A program made the translations under genes and the position numbers. The notes under the pieces are model-generated. The model did not search any database. It saw only the letters and a list, made by a program, of their open reading frames with translations, and had not been told where the DNA came from. Shown piece after piece: positions 34,343-44,006 of a stretch of 64,000 nucleotides of DNA. Source of the stretch: Malus domestica (lineage: Eukaryota > Streptophyta > Magnoliopsida > Rosales > Rosaceae). The stretch is taken from positions 1,996,501-2,060,500 of the forward strand of contig NC_091675.1 in the NCBI RefSeq assembly GCF_042453785.1, given 5' to 3'. Position 1 is the first letter of the stretch; each line of letters begins with the position of its first letter.

Positions 34343-35017
34343 ATGTCTGGACCCTCCGACCGTCGTTTTGACTTGAACCTTGGAGAAGAGACAGCCACGC
34401 CTTCTCCAGACAATATATGGCGCCCATCCTTCATATCCCCTACTGGTCCTCTTACCGTTGGGGATTCTGTGATGAAGAATGATATGACCGCTGCAGTGGT
34501 GGCCAGGAACCTTCTCACTCCCAAAGATAACAGACTACTTTCCAAACGGTCTGATGAGTTGGCTGTTAAGGACTCTCTGGCTCTTAGTGTTCAGTGTGCA
34601 GGTTCTGTGTCTAATATGGCCCAACGCCTATTTGCTAGAACCCGCCAAGTTGAATCATTGGCTGCTGAAGTGATGAGTCTCAAACAGGAGATTAGAGGGC
34701 TCAAGCATGAGAATAAGCAGTTGCACCGGCTCGCCCATGACTATGCTACAAACATGAAGAGGAAGCTTGACCAGATGAAGGAATCTGATGGTAAGGTTTT
34801 ACTTGATCATCAGCGGTTTGTGGGTTTGTTCCAAAGGCATTTATTGCCTTCGTCCTCTGGGGCTGTACCTGGTAATGAAGCTTCAAATGATGAACCTCCA
34901 ATGCCTCCTCCTTCTGGGGTTTTGTCAAGTACTGAGGCTCCGGATAACCACCCTCCGGTGCTTTCTCTTTCTGGGGCTCTACCGACTGCTGAGACTTCCC
35001 CTAAGCAACCTTTGTGA
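34343..35017 (+). CDS. Antisense extra ORF of the Tat element, coiled-coil protein
   Basis: A 224-residue protein is read opposite to gag-pol, between pol and the 3' LTR. The first ATG is at 34343; the frame is open slightly further upstream but only from a non-ATG codon. The N-terminus (MSGPSDRRFDLNLGEE) is polar with a DLNL word. Residues about 101-150 look like a coiled coil (VESLAAEVMSLKQEIRGLKH and on). Residues 169-224 form three degenerate proline/serine repeats around 'SG.L..TEA..N.PP'. AATAAA lies at 35085-35090, 70 bp after the stop. Antisense ORFs at this place are described for Tat elements, but their function is unknown. No similarity to a known enzyme is seen. The frame is intact, which suggests recent selection or recent insertion. 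Confidence 0.7.
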   Translation: MSGPSDRRFDLNLGEETATPSPDNIWRPSFISPTGPLTVGDSVMKNDMTAAVVARNLLTPKDNRLLSKRSDELAVKDSLALSVQCAGSVSNMAQRLFARTRQVESLAAEVMSLKQEIRGLKHENKQLHRLAHDYATNMKRKLDQMKESDGKVLLDHQRFVGLFQRHLLPSSSGAVPGNEASNDEPPMPPPSGVLSSTEAPDNHPPVLSLSGALPTAETSPKQPL

Positions 35018-35525
35018 AGGCTCCCTTTTGTTTGTTTATTTTGACTCATGTATATGTACATATTTGTGGCTTATCGAAAATATTAATAAATAAGCTTTGC
35101 TTCATTTCAACATATTGTGTTAAATACACCAAAGCCTTCTTCATAAAGTTCTTTGAATTTTTGCTTTTGTTGAAACCTGTATTGTTGAAGCTTTGTGAGT
35201 GAAGCATGTAGTTTGAGGTAGTGTTCCCTTAATTTCCCGAGTGAGGAAAACTTCTCGGTTGGAGACTTGAAAAATCCAAGTCACTGAGTAGTCACGAACT
35301 TTTGAGTACCAAGGCGTAGTAGCATATGGTGGGAGTCCCCCAAGTCTCTAGTCGAGGGAGTTGACGAATGAGGTGTCTTGCTAATAGTCCATGTCGTAAG
35401 TACCAAAACTTCATTCTTTTGTTTTCTAAGTGGTAGCCCCGGACTTTTTCTTCATAGATTTTGTTGATGAAGGTTGCTAGGCCCGAATAAGTGGAATTGC
35501 AGAAGGTGTAACCGTTGGTGCATTA
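35018..35525. other. Untranslated region between the antisense ORF and tandem arrays
   Basis: Holds the AATAAA signal (35085-35090). Words at about 35225-35360 resemble sequence next to the 3' LTR (near 32165-32260: 'cccgagtgaggaaaacttctcgg'), an internal duplication of the element. Confidence 0.5.
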
Positions 35526-35526
35526 A

Positions 35527-35660
35527 CATCATAATGGAAGCATCACAATGATGGAAGCATCACAATGATGAAAGCATCATAATGATGAAAACACCATAAT
35601 GATGAAACATCATAATGATGAAAACACCATAATGATGAAACATCATAATGATGTTTCTTT
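35527..35660. repeat. Short tandem repeat of (ca)tcataatgatgaaa units
   Basis: About nine imperfect copies of a 14-18 bp unit, all variants of catcataatgatgaaa. Confidence 0.85.
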
Positions 35661-35744
35661 GGTGGAATTGTTTTTCATTTCCCCTAACAACCGGAATTGT
35701 TTTTCAACATAACACCATCATCTGTAGGTCGAATCACAAAGTTG

Positions 35745-36675
35745 TCTTCATGAAAGTTGTTCGTTAATTCCTTAACTACAACATATCCAAATTGGAGAGC
35801 CATCGGAGCAGTACAACTCCAGAAATCCAGGTATGATGAGTGACTGTTTATCATTTGTCTGTCAACCCGTCAGATTTGTTGTGAGCTTGGAAACTCTATT
35901 TTCTCTTGCTCAGATCAGCATGCTTTCTTCATTGAAGTTGTTCCTCAGCTTGTGAACTACAACATATCCAAATTTGAGATCCCTCGGAGCTGTATAACTC
36001 AAGAAACTCAGGTATGATGAATGACTGGTTATTATTTTTCTGTCAACCCGTCAGATTTGTTGTGAGCTTCGAAACTCCATTTTCTCTTGTTCAGATCGGT
36101 ATGCTTTCTTCATTGAAGTTGTTCCTCAGCTTGTGAACTACAACATATCCAAATTTGAGATCCCTCGGAGCTGTATAACTCAAGAAACTCAGGTATGATG
36201 AATGACTGGTTATTATTTTTCTGTCAACCCGTCAGATTTGTTGTGAGCTTCGAAACTCCATTTTCTCTTGTTCAGATCGGTATGCTTTCTTCATTGAAGT
36301 TGTTCCTCAGCTTGTGAACTACAACATATCCAAATTTGAGATCCCTCGGAGCTGTATAACTCAAGAAATTCAGGTATGATGAATGACTGGTTATTATTTG
36401 TCTGTCAACCCGTCAGATTTGTTGTGAGCTTCGAAACTCCATTTTCTCTTGTTCAGATCGGTATGCTTTCTTCATTGAAGTTGTTCCTCAGCTTGTGAAC
36501 TACAACATATCCAAATTTGAGATCCCTCGGAGCTGTATAACTCAAGAAATTCAGGTATGATGAATGACTGGTTATTATTTGTCTGTCAACCCGTCAGATT
36601 TGTTGTGAGCTTCGAAACTCCATTTTCTCTTGTTCAGATCGGTATGCTTTCTTCATTGAAGTTGTTCCTCATCGA
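35745..36675. repeat. 181-bp tandem repeat array, about five copies
   Basis: The word tgtataactcaagaaa recurs at 35991, 36172, 36353 and 36534, an exact 181-bp period. A more diverged first copy begins near 35750 (cagtacaactccagaaa). Copies 2-5 are nearly identical. Each carries 'gtcaacccgtcagatttgtt' and 'gaactacaacatatccaaat'. The array lies within the 3' untranslated region of the Tat element. Confidence 0.92.
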
Positions 36676-37234
36676 CTCTTTCATAACATATCAAACATTC
36701 AGGATGAACTAACGGTTAAATATTTCCAGATCTTCGAAACATCACAACAGCTTCGAAATCTGCAAGAAGCCGACTATCATGTTTGGAGCTTCAACACTTT
36801 AATTTCCGTCGCTCAAACAGAAATGGTTCCTTCTTGAAAGTTGTTCATATGCTCAAGAACTATAGGGTGTCCAAAATTCAGCTCCATTGGAGAAGAGCAG
36901 AGGTTGCAGAAATTTGATAGATGAAAGGAGGCGGAAGAGGGAGAGAGAGAAAAAGTCTCTTGGGTTGGATTTCTATTTTGGGGCAGATTCCAATTTTTGT
37001 AGCACCTTCATTATTGATGAATTGCTTGTACTTTTGTCCATTATGAAATTTGGGACTTTGGCTTGTTGTTGGATCTATTATAATATGTTTGGGAACATAT
37101 ATAAGTGAATAAATAAGAAGGAAAATTTTGGGCCCTTGTGGGTGTAAAACAAAAAATGTTTATGTTTACCCAAGTGTTTTTGTACAAGTTCAAGGGCATC
37201 TTGGGTTTTGTGAACAAAATTTGTTTATTTGGAG

Positions 37235-37633
37235 CAAGGTTTTGTGTTGAAGCTTTGTAGGTGAAGCTTTGGTGTTGAAGCTTTGTGGGTGAAGCTTTGG
37301 AGGTGAAGCTTTTTGGGTGAAGCTTGTTGGGTGAAGCTTTTTAGGTGAAGCTTTGTGGGTGAAGCTTTTTAGGTGAAGCTTTTCGGGTGAAGCTTTTTGG
37401 GTGAAGCTTTTTAGGTGAAGCTTTTCGGGTGAAGCTTTTTGGGTGAAGCTTTTTTAGGTGAAGCTTTGATGGTGAAACTTTTTGGGTGAAGCTTTTTAGG
37501 TGAAGCTTTTTGGGTGAAGCTTTTTAGGTGAAGCTTTGATGGTGAAGCTTTTTGGGTGAAGCTTTTTAGGTGAAGCTTTGTGGGTGAAGCTTTGGAGGTG
37601 AAGCTTTTCGGGTGAAGCTTTTTGGATGAAGTT

Positions 37634-37640
<7 letters not shown>
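37235..37640. repeat. Tandem array of 15-bp HindIII-containing units
   Basis: About 26 copies of GGTGAAGCTTTTTGG and near variants, each with AAGCTT. The array ends at a T run (about 37634-37677). Confidence 0.9.

Positions 37641-37677
<37 letters not shown>
37634..37677. repeat. Poly(T) tract
   Basis: About 44 consecutive T on the plus strand, i.e. poly(A) on the element's coding strand, shortly after the gag-pol stop. Confidence 0.9.
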
Positions 37678-37679
<2 letters not shown>

Positions 37680-37890
37680 GCGCTTGACACGGTCTTCATT
37701 TGCTTGTTTTGTAGTGACTGTGGAAGACAGATTGCTTTCTGATTGAGAAGGGTTCCGGCATCGCTTGCTATGAATGTAAAAGAGTGAGGGCTGAGTTGGC
37801 TAAATTACCTCTTTATTGAATTCATTGCCAAATGGCCTTCATTACATAGGATGCCGAACGGCTATAGCTCAACACTTGTACATCGTGAGT

Positions 37891-40800
37891 CTATTTGTAG
37901 TAGTACTTCAAGTGATCAGCGTTCCATGGATGGCCAAGGGTCTTGCCATCGGAGCTTCTAAGTGTGTAAGAGCCAGGGCGACTGATGCCAATGACTTCAT
38001 ACGGTCCATCCCAGTTTGGACTAAGTGTGCCTTCACTCGGGACTCTGTCGCAGAGTAATCTTTTCTTTAAGACCCAGTCTCCTATTTTGAAAGAACGAGG
38101 CTTGACCCTAGAGTCATAATAGTTGGAGATGCGCTGCTTGTAGGCGACATTCCTCAAGTGAGCTTGGTTTCTGTGTTCCTCGACTAAATCCAAGTTGAGG
38201 GTGAGTTGTTTGTCATTTTCACTTTGAATGTAGTTCTGGACTCGGAATGTTGCTTGCTCGAGCTCAACAGGGACAACCGCCTCTGTGCCAAAGGCAAGTG
38301 AGAATGGAGTTTCTCCTGTTGAAGTCCGATATGAAGTGCGATATGACCAAAGAACTTGGGGTACAAATTCTGGCCAACAGCCTTTAGCTTTGTCCAAGCT
38401 GGTTTTCAAAGTGCGCTTGATTATTTTGTTGATGGCCTCAACTTGTCCATTAGACTGGGGATGAGCTGGAGAGGCAAAGCATAAGTTGATGTTAAACTTA
38501 GAGCAGAACAACCTGAACTTCTTGTTGTCAAACTGTCGCCCATTGTCAGTGACTATCGCATTGGGAATGCCGAATCTACAAAGGATGTTCTTCCACACGA
38601 AGTCTTCTATCTTTGCCTCAGTAATGGTTGCCAAGGGTTCTACTTCGGCCCACTTTGTGAAGTAGTCCACTGCAACGACTGCGTAACAGACTTTGCCCTT
38701 CCCTGCCGGCATTGGGCCGATCAAATCAAGTCCCCACTGGGCGAAGGGCCAAGGGCTGATCATAGGAGTAAGAGGCTCTGGAGGGGAATGAGGAATAGCC
38801 GCATATCGTTGACATTTGTCACATGAGCGGGATACTTTGATGGCATCCTGGTGGAGTGTTGGCCAGTAATATCCTTGGCGAAAAGTCTTGTGTGCTAGGG
38901 ACCGAGATCCAGCATGATCTCCATAGACTCCCTCATGTATTTCCCGAAGGACGATTTCCGCCTCGGCAGGCGTAAGACACCTTAAGTATGGCAGGCTAAA
39001 ACCTCGCTTATAGAGTTGATCATTGATGATCAGGTAGCGGGTAGACTTGTATCGAATTTGCTTAGCCTGGACTTTATCATTTGGGAGGGTGCCATGAGCA
39101 AGGAAATTATAGATCGGGGTGATCCAACTATCCCCCCGTTGTAAGTTGCATACTTCTGCGGCCATGGTGCTTGGTGTTGCCAACAGTTCGACATGAATTT
39201 TTCTTCCAATCTTGTCTTCCACAGCTGAGGCGAGGCGAGCCAGGGCGTCTGCATGACTGTTTGCCGCTCGAGGAACTTGGGTGATCTGGTAGTGGAAGTG
39301 CTTGAGCAAAAGTTGTGTTTGCGCAAGATATGCTGCCATGGAGCTGTCCTTAGCATCAAAGTTGTTGGTAACCTGGTTGACCACTAATTGGGAGTCACTG
39401 AAAATATCAATTTGTTTAACCCCGAGGTGTTTGGCCAAACGTAATCCTGCTAGAAGGGCTTCATACTCGGCCTCATTGTTTGATGCCTTGAATTTGAAAC
39501 GAAGAGCATACTCCATTGCTACTTTGTCGGGCGTAGTCAAGACTAGTCCCGCTCCACAGCCCTGTTGGTTGGATGAGCCATCAACATACAGACTCCATGC
39601 TGAGGTCGTTGATTCTACTTTCTGAGCTTCCGATGGTAATGAAGCTACTGCTTCAGGTGTAGAAGCAATGTCAACAGGATATGTGAAGTCGGCGATGAAA
39701 TCTGCTACTGCTTGGCCCTTCTCAGCTGGCTTTGGTTGGTAGGAGATGTCAAACTCACCCAACGCTATTGCCCATTTGATCATTCGCCCTGAAGTGTCAG
39801 GACTTTGGAGTATCTGTCGAAGAGGATAATTGGTAAGCACGATGATGGAGTGCGCTTGGAAGTAAGGGCGGAGTTTTCGAGCAGACATGACCAATGCCAG
39901 AGCCAATTTCTCAATGTTAGAGTACCGTGTCTCCGCATCTTGTAAGGCTTTGCTAGCGTAGTAGACAGGTCGCTCAATATTCCCATCCTTTCGAATGAGA
40001 ACGGAACTTACGGCTGAAGCTGATACCGATAGGTAGATAATGAGAATGTCTCCTACCTCGGGCTTGGAGAGTAGAGGGGCTTTACTCATGTACTCCTTGA
40101 GGTTTTTGAATGCCTCGGCACATTCATCAGTCCATGTAATGTACTTCCTACTTCCCTTAAGTGCTTTAAAAAAGGGAGCACATTTGTCTGTGGCCTTAGA
40201 AATGAACCTGGTTAAGGCTGCCACCTTGCCAGTAAGGCTCTGGATGTCCTTTGAAGTTACCGGTTCCTTCATGTCGAGGATTGCTTTGATCTTCTCGGGA
40301 TTAGCTTCAATGCCTCGTTGGCTAATCATGAAACCTAAGAATTTGCCAGAGCCTACGCCGAAGGCACATTTGTTGGGGTTTAACCTCATTCGATACCTCT
40401 TCAAAATAGTGAAAGTTTCATATAGGTTGGTGATGTGTTGGTCAGCATGTTTGCTCTTGACTAACATATCATAAACGTAAACTTCCATGCTCTTCCCAAT
40501 CTGCTCGGCGAACATTGAGTTGACTAGTCTCTGATAAGTCGCTCCTGCATTCTTTAGGCCGAAAGGCATGACTTTGTAGCAGTATAGTCCTCTGTCGGTA
40601 GTGAAGGCTGTGTGTTCTTGATCCGAAGGGTTCATGAGGATTTGGTTGTATCCTGAGTAAGCATCCATGAAGCTCAGGAGTTCACACCCGGCCGTAGAGT
40701 CTATAAGTCTGTCAATAAGAGGAAGAGGGAAGCTATCTTTCGGACACCCTTTGTTTAGGTCGGTGTAGTCAACACACATTCTCCACAAGACCTTTTGAAG

Positions 40801-43800
40801 CAAAAGACTTTCTTTGGTCGGATTTTTCTTAACAAGGACCACATTTGCTACCCATGTCGGGTAATTGACTTCGCGGACAAAGCCTATGCCTTTGAGTTTT
40901 TCAACTTCTGCTTTCATTGCCTCGTATCGTTCAGCGTCATAAGATCTTCGCTTCTGTCTCACCGGCTTGATCTTGGGGTCAATACTCAAACGATGACAGA
41001 TGACATCGGGAGAGATGCCTGGCATGTCCTCGTATGACCAGGCGAAGACTTCAGTGTTCTCTTTCAAAAAAGATATCAATGCTAACCGAAGGGGTGGTGA
41101 CAATGTGGTGCCAATCTTCACCATGCGATCTGGATAATCTCTTGAGATAGGTACCTTCTCCAACTCTTCAGCAGGTTGGGCTTGCTGGGTGAAAGAGTCA
41201 TCTCGAGGATCATCGGGTTGATTGTTGCTATCAGGAAGATCCAAGTTCGCTTCATCTAGGCTGGTCTTTGTGACTTGGTCATGTACAGACAGGGTTTCCT
41301 TGGGTCCGGGCAAGTGTTGTTGCTTAACTGAAGTGTTGTAACATGATCGTGCACTAAGCTGATCTCCTCTGATGTAGCCGTTGCCATGGGGGGTTGGAAA
41401 TTTCATCAACAGCATATGCGTGGATACCATAGCCTTGAGATCATTGATGCCTGTGCGCCCAAAGATGACATTGTATGCCGTTGGGCAGTCAACCACTAGG
41501 AAGTTAGTGGTAATGGTAGCCGTGTAAGGGCCTGTACCAATAGTAAAGGGTAAATGTATGCTCCCTAAGGGTTGCACGATATCACCGGAGAAGCTTATCA
41601 GAGGAGAAATCGAGCGATCGAGCAAGTGTTCAGCTACACTGAGTGCCCTGAAAGCTTCGGCAAACATGATATTGACCGAAGCCCCTGTGTCTACGAGGAT
41701 TCGTCGAACATCAAAGTTGGCTATGTGAGCCTCCACGATCAATGGGTCGTTATGAGGGTAGATGATGCCTCTTTCTTCCTCAGGGTAGAAACATATCGGA
41801 TCCCAGTTAGGCTTTTGATACTTCCCTCCCCTGATGTCTTCCACGTGAAACACTTGGTGACCAGGCCTCAGACTTCGTTCACTGTTTTTCATGGCCCTAT
41901 TGGAAGATTCAGATATGGGTGTGCCGCCGCTTATGGAATATATGACATTCACCTGGCGTTGGTTACGGTTATCCCTTTGAGGGTGAAGAAGGAATTGATC
42001 AATTTTTCCTTCTCGTGCCAAAGCTTCAATACGATCACGGAGGATGATACATTTCTCGCTATCATGGCCGTTATGCTCATGGTAGCAACAAAACGTGCCC
42101 GCGTTATTCGGGGGCGTGTAATCTGGGTGCCTCGGCTTTGGCTTTGGTATCAGGTGAGCTATGCTGGGGTAAATGGCCGCGCATGTGGCATTCAAGGGCG
42201 TGTATGTCTCATACCTTGGGGTAGGGGGTATCTTGACGCGGGTTTGACCCACTGCATTGACTGCCTGGGGGCGAGCGTTATTGTGGCGATACCCTTGGTT
42301 ATCGGGATAGTGTCCCTTACTCTTTTTACTGAAATGAGAGTGGTGAGGATGGAAATCCTTCCTCTTGCCTTGAAATTGATATGTCTGTTGATTCGGCGAA
42401 GCATTATGCAAGGCATGGGGAGGTGCCACTGCTGTTTGGAAAGTCGAGGTCTTCTCATTTAGGTGAGTCTGGCTTCCACCTCCCACTTGTTGATAAAGGA
42501 TGGTTGTAGGGGGTTTCTCCTGATATGTCTTTGCCTCGGCGGAGGCATGGTTATAAGCCTGCGCCATCACCTCAGAGTAAGTCTTCCAAGTATTGGCATT
42601 GATCATGTATTTAAAGAAACAATCACGTAGGCCTGCCGTGAAGGCTTTGAGGGCAGTCTTGTCGTCTGCCTCGGCACACCGGGAGTATTCATGGCTGAAG
42701 CGACCAGCATACATACGTAATGACTCGTCTGGCTTCTGGCGGATAGTGTACAGGTCATCTGCAGAGTGCAAGCGATCGGTTTGGAAAATGTGTTGGGAAA
42801 CAAATAGTTTCCTCAATTCCTCAAATGAGTCTACCGTCTCAGGTGTAAGACGACAATACCAATTTAGAGCTCCGCCAGAGAGGGTGGAGGGGAAGAGAAG
42901 ACATCGCTCTTCGTCGGTGTGCATCCGGTATGCCATGGTGGACTCAAAGAGGTTAAGGTGCTCAATCGGGTCCTCTTTTCCAGTATAAAGTTGCAAGCCA
43001 AGCTTTTGCTTTGTCTTTGCTTGAAGGGGGGTGTTGAGGATCCTCCTTGTAAGAGGGCCAGGCCTGGGTTGGTTCCAGTCAGGTATTTCAGCCTGACGTT
43101 CAGCCTTCAACTTGTTTACTTCCTCAATAAGTTGTAGGACAAGGGGGTCTTGAGCGGAGTTATGTGCCACTGGAGCTTTCTTTCGTAAATCTCCATCTCC
43201 TCTTGGAATTAGGAAGGTTTGATCAAGGGCATGTGATTTTTCCCTGGACTCGTTGTACTGGCTTCCAGGGTATGTCTGTCGGAACACCTCTGAGTCCCCT
43301 GTACCCTCATGTCTCTCTAGGACTTGTTGCCCCTTCCCCAAATTGGTGGCCGGCTCGGGCCGTGGCAGGGGACCGAGTCTCTCAGAAATCCTTGGGTCAT
43401 TGATCTTTGAGCTTATATGGATGGAATTCTCTCGACGTTGCTTCAGGAAATCCCGACAATCGCGAAAGACGGCTTTCGATCCTTCTGCCCCTTCAGCAAA
43501 GAGGTGTCTCCCTCCACTTCTCATGGTTCGGGTCGAAGCAACTGGGTTAAGAGAAGCCTCATGTTGATTATCAAGTCGAGGGGTAATCTGTTCCCTATCA
43601 GGGATATCTATGTCGAATGCATGTGACCCTCCATGTTGGAGGGCACCCAGTTGATGGTTGACTTCCACGGGGGCAACAAGCTCGCGTGTCTGAGCTTGCC
43701 TAGCTTCGTGGAGTGTCTCGAAGAGCTTCTCATATTGCTCCTGGAGGACCTCATTCCTCATTGCTATCTTGTTGTTCTGAGCTTCCAACTCATCGACTTT

Positions 43801-43899
43801 AGCTTGAAGAAGAACTCGTTTTCCTTCCTTCTTTCGTTGTTTCGCACTATGTGCAAGGGGGGTGTCATTCTGTGTGCTGTGGCTTCCTTCGCTTCCCAT
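37891..43899 (-). CDS. Ty3/gypsy gag-pol polyprotein, one open frame, reverse transcriptase catalytic Asp lost
   Basis: The ATG at 43899 (MGSEGSHSTQ) is the first in frame after the primer site and gives 2002 residues. The frame is also open upstream, but without an ATG. In order: gag core (LGLQLYTGKEDPIEHLNLFE); a C-x2-H-x4-H-x4-C finger (CCYHEHNGHDSEKC); aspartic protease LVDTGAS (D737); reverse transcriptase with FMDAYSGY (D1079) and the catalytic box reading YVYD (1141-1144) where the family has YVDD; a first RNase H; a second RNase H starting YVDGSSN (D1440); an HHCC integrase finger; and the integrase core with D1725, D1785 and E1821 (DD35E). No stop or frameshift occurs. The lost Asp binds catalytic metal in this enzyme class, so this copy's polymerase is predicted inactive although all else looks intact. 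Confidence 0.93.
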   Translation of the reverse strand: MGSEGSHSTQNDTPLAHSAKQRKKEGKRVLLQAKVDELEAQNNKIAMRNEVLQEQYEKLFETLHEARQAQTRELVAPVEVNHQLGALQHGGSHAFDIDIPDREQITPRLDNQHEASLNPVASTRTMRSGGRHLFAEGAEGSKAVFRDCRDFLKQRRENSIHISSKINDPRISERLGPLPRPEPATNLGKGQQVLERHEGTGDSEVFRQTYPGSQYNESREKSHALDQTFLIPRGDGDLRKKAPVAHNSAQDPLVLQLIEEVNKLKAERQAEIPDWNQPRPGPLTRRILNTPLQAKTKQKLGLQLYTGKEDPIEHLNLFESTMAYRMHTDEERCLLFPSTLSGGALNWYCRLTPETVDSFEELRKLFVSQHIFQTDRLHSADDLYTIRQKPDESLRMYAGRFSHEYSRCAEADDKTALKAFTAGLRDCFFKYMINANTWKTYSEVMAQAYNHASAEAKTYQEKPPTTILYQQVGGGSQTHLNEKTSTFQTAVAPPHALHNASPNQQTYQFQGKRKDFHPHHSHFSKKSKGHYPDNQGYRHNNARPQAVNAVGQTRVKIPPTPRYETYTPLNATCAAIYPSIAHLIPKPKPRHPDYTPPNNAGTFCCYHEHNGHDSEKCIILRDRIEALAREGKIDQFLLHPQRDNRNQRQVNVIYSISGGTPISESSNRAMKNSERSLRPGHQVFHVEDIRGGKYQKPNWDPICFYPEEERGIIYPHNDPLIVEAHIANFDVRRILVDTGASVNIMFAEAFRALSVAEHLLDRSISPLISFSGDIVQPLGSIHLPFTIGTGPYTATITTNFLVVDCPTAYNVIFGRTGINDLKAMVSTHMLLMKFPTPHGNGYIRGDQLSARSCYNTSVKQQHLPGPKETLSVHDQVTKTSLDEANLDLPDSNNQPDDPRDDSFTQQAQPAEELEKVPISRDYPDRMVKIGTTLSPPLRLALISFLKENTEVFAWSYEDMPGISPDVICHRLSIDPKIKPVRQKRRSYDAERYEAMKAEVEKLKGIGFVREVNYPTWVANVVLVKKNPTKESLLLQKVLWRMCVDYTDLNKGCPKDSFPLPLIDRLIDSTAGCELLSFMDAYSGYNQILMNPSDQEHTAFTTDRGLYCYKVMPFGLKNAGATYQRLVNSMFAEQIGKSMEVYVYDMLVKSKHADQHITNLYETFTILKRYRMRLNPNKCAFGVGSGKFLGFMISQRGIEANPEKIKAILDMKEPVTSKDIQSLTGKVAALTRFISKATDKCAPFFKALKGSRKYITWTDECAEAFKNLKEYMSKAPLLSKPEVGDILIIYLSVSASAVSSVLIRKDGNIERPVYYASKALQDAETRYSNIEKLALALVMSARKLRPYFQAHSIIVLTNYPLRQILQSPDTSGRMIKWAIALGEFDISYQPKPAEKGQAVADFIADFTYPVDIASTPEAVASLPSEAQKVESTTSAWSLYVDGSSNQQGCGAGLVLTTPDKVAMEYALRFKFKASNNEAEYEALLAGLRLAKHLGVKQIDIFSDSQLVVNQVTNNFDAKDSSMAAYLAQTQLLLKHFHYQITQVPRAANSHADALARLASAVEDKIGRKIHVELLATPSTMAAEVCNLQRGDSWITPIYNFLAHGTLPNDKVQAKQIRYKSTRYLIINDQLYKRGFSLPYLRCLTPAEAEIVLREIHEGVYGDHAGSRSLAHKTFRQGYYWPTLHQDAIKVSRSCDKCQRYAAIPHSPPEPLTPMISPWPFAQWGLDLIGPMPAGKGKVCYAVVAVDYFTKWAEVEPLATITEAKIEDFVWKNILCRFGIPNAIVTDNGRQFDNKKFRLFCSKFNINLCFASPAHPQSNGQVEAINKIIKRTLKTSLDKAKGCWPEFVPQVLWSYRTSYRTSTGETPFSLAFGTEAVVPVELEQATFRVQNYIQSENDKQLTLNLDLVEEHRNQAHLRNVAYKQRISNYYDSRVKPRSFKIGDWVLKKRLLCDRVPSEGTLSPNWDGPYEVIGISRPGSYTLRSSDGKTLGHPWNADHLKYYYK

Positions 43900-43986
43900 G
43901 TTGGAGAAGGATGCCTGATCAAAAGAAAGTGTACGAATGATAGAAACCAGCTTGACACAGCTGAAGAGAGTAGGAATAAGTGTCGT

Positions 43987-44006
43987 TTCCCACAGACGGC
44001 GCCAAA
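43987..44006 (-). other. Primer-binding site of the Tat element
   Basis: TTTGGCGCCGTCTGTGGGAA on the minus strand directly follows the 5' LTR end, where a tRNA 3' end would pair (tRNA ends in CCA, complementary to TGG). The tRNA species was not determined. Confidence 0.6.

Noticed and set aside
35527..37640. CRISPR-like arrays
   Set aside because: Units are contiguous tandem repeats without unique spacers, inside a plant retrotransposon.
41572..42462. 296-codon plus-strand frame opposite gag-pol
   Set aside because: A shadow of the gag-pol coding sequence; codon pattern follows the minus strand and no motif appears.
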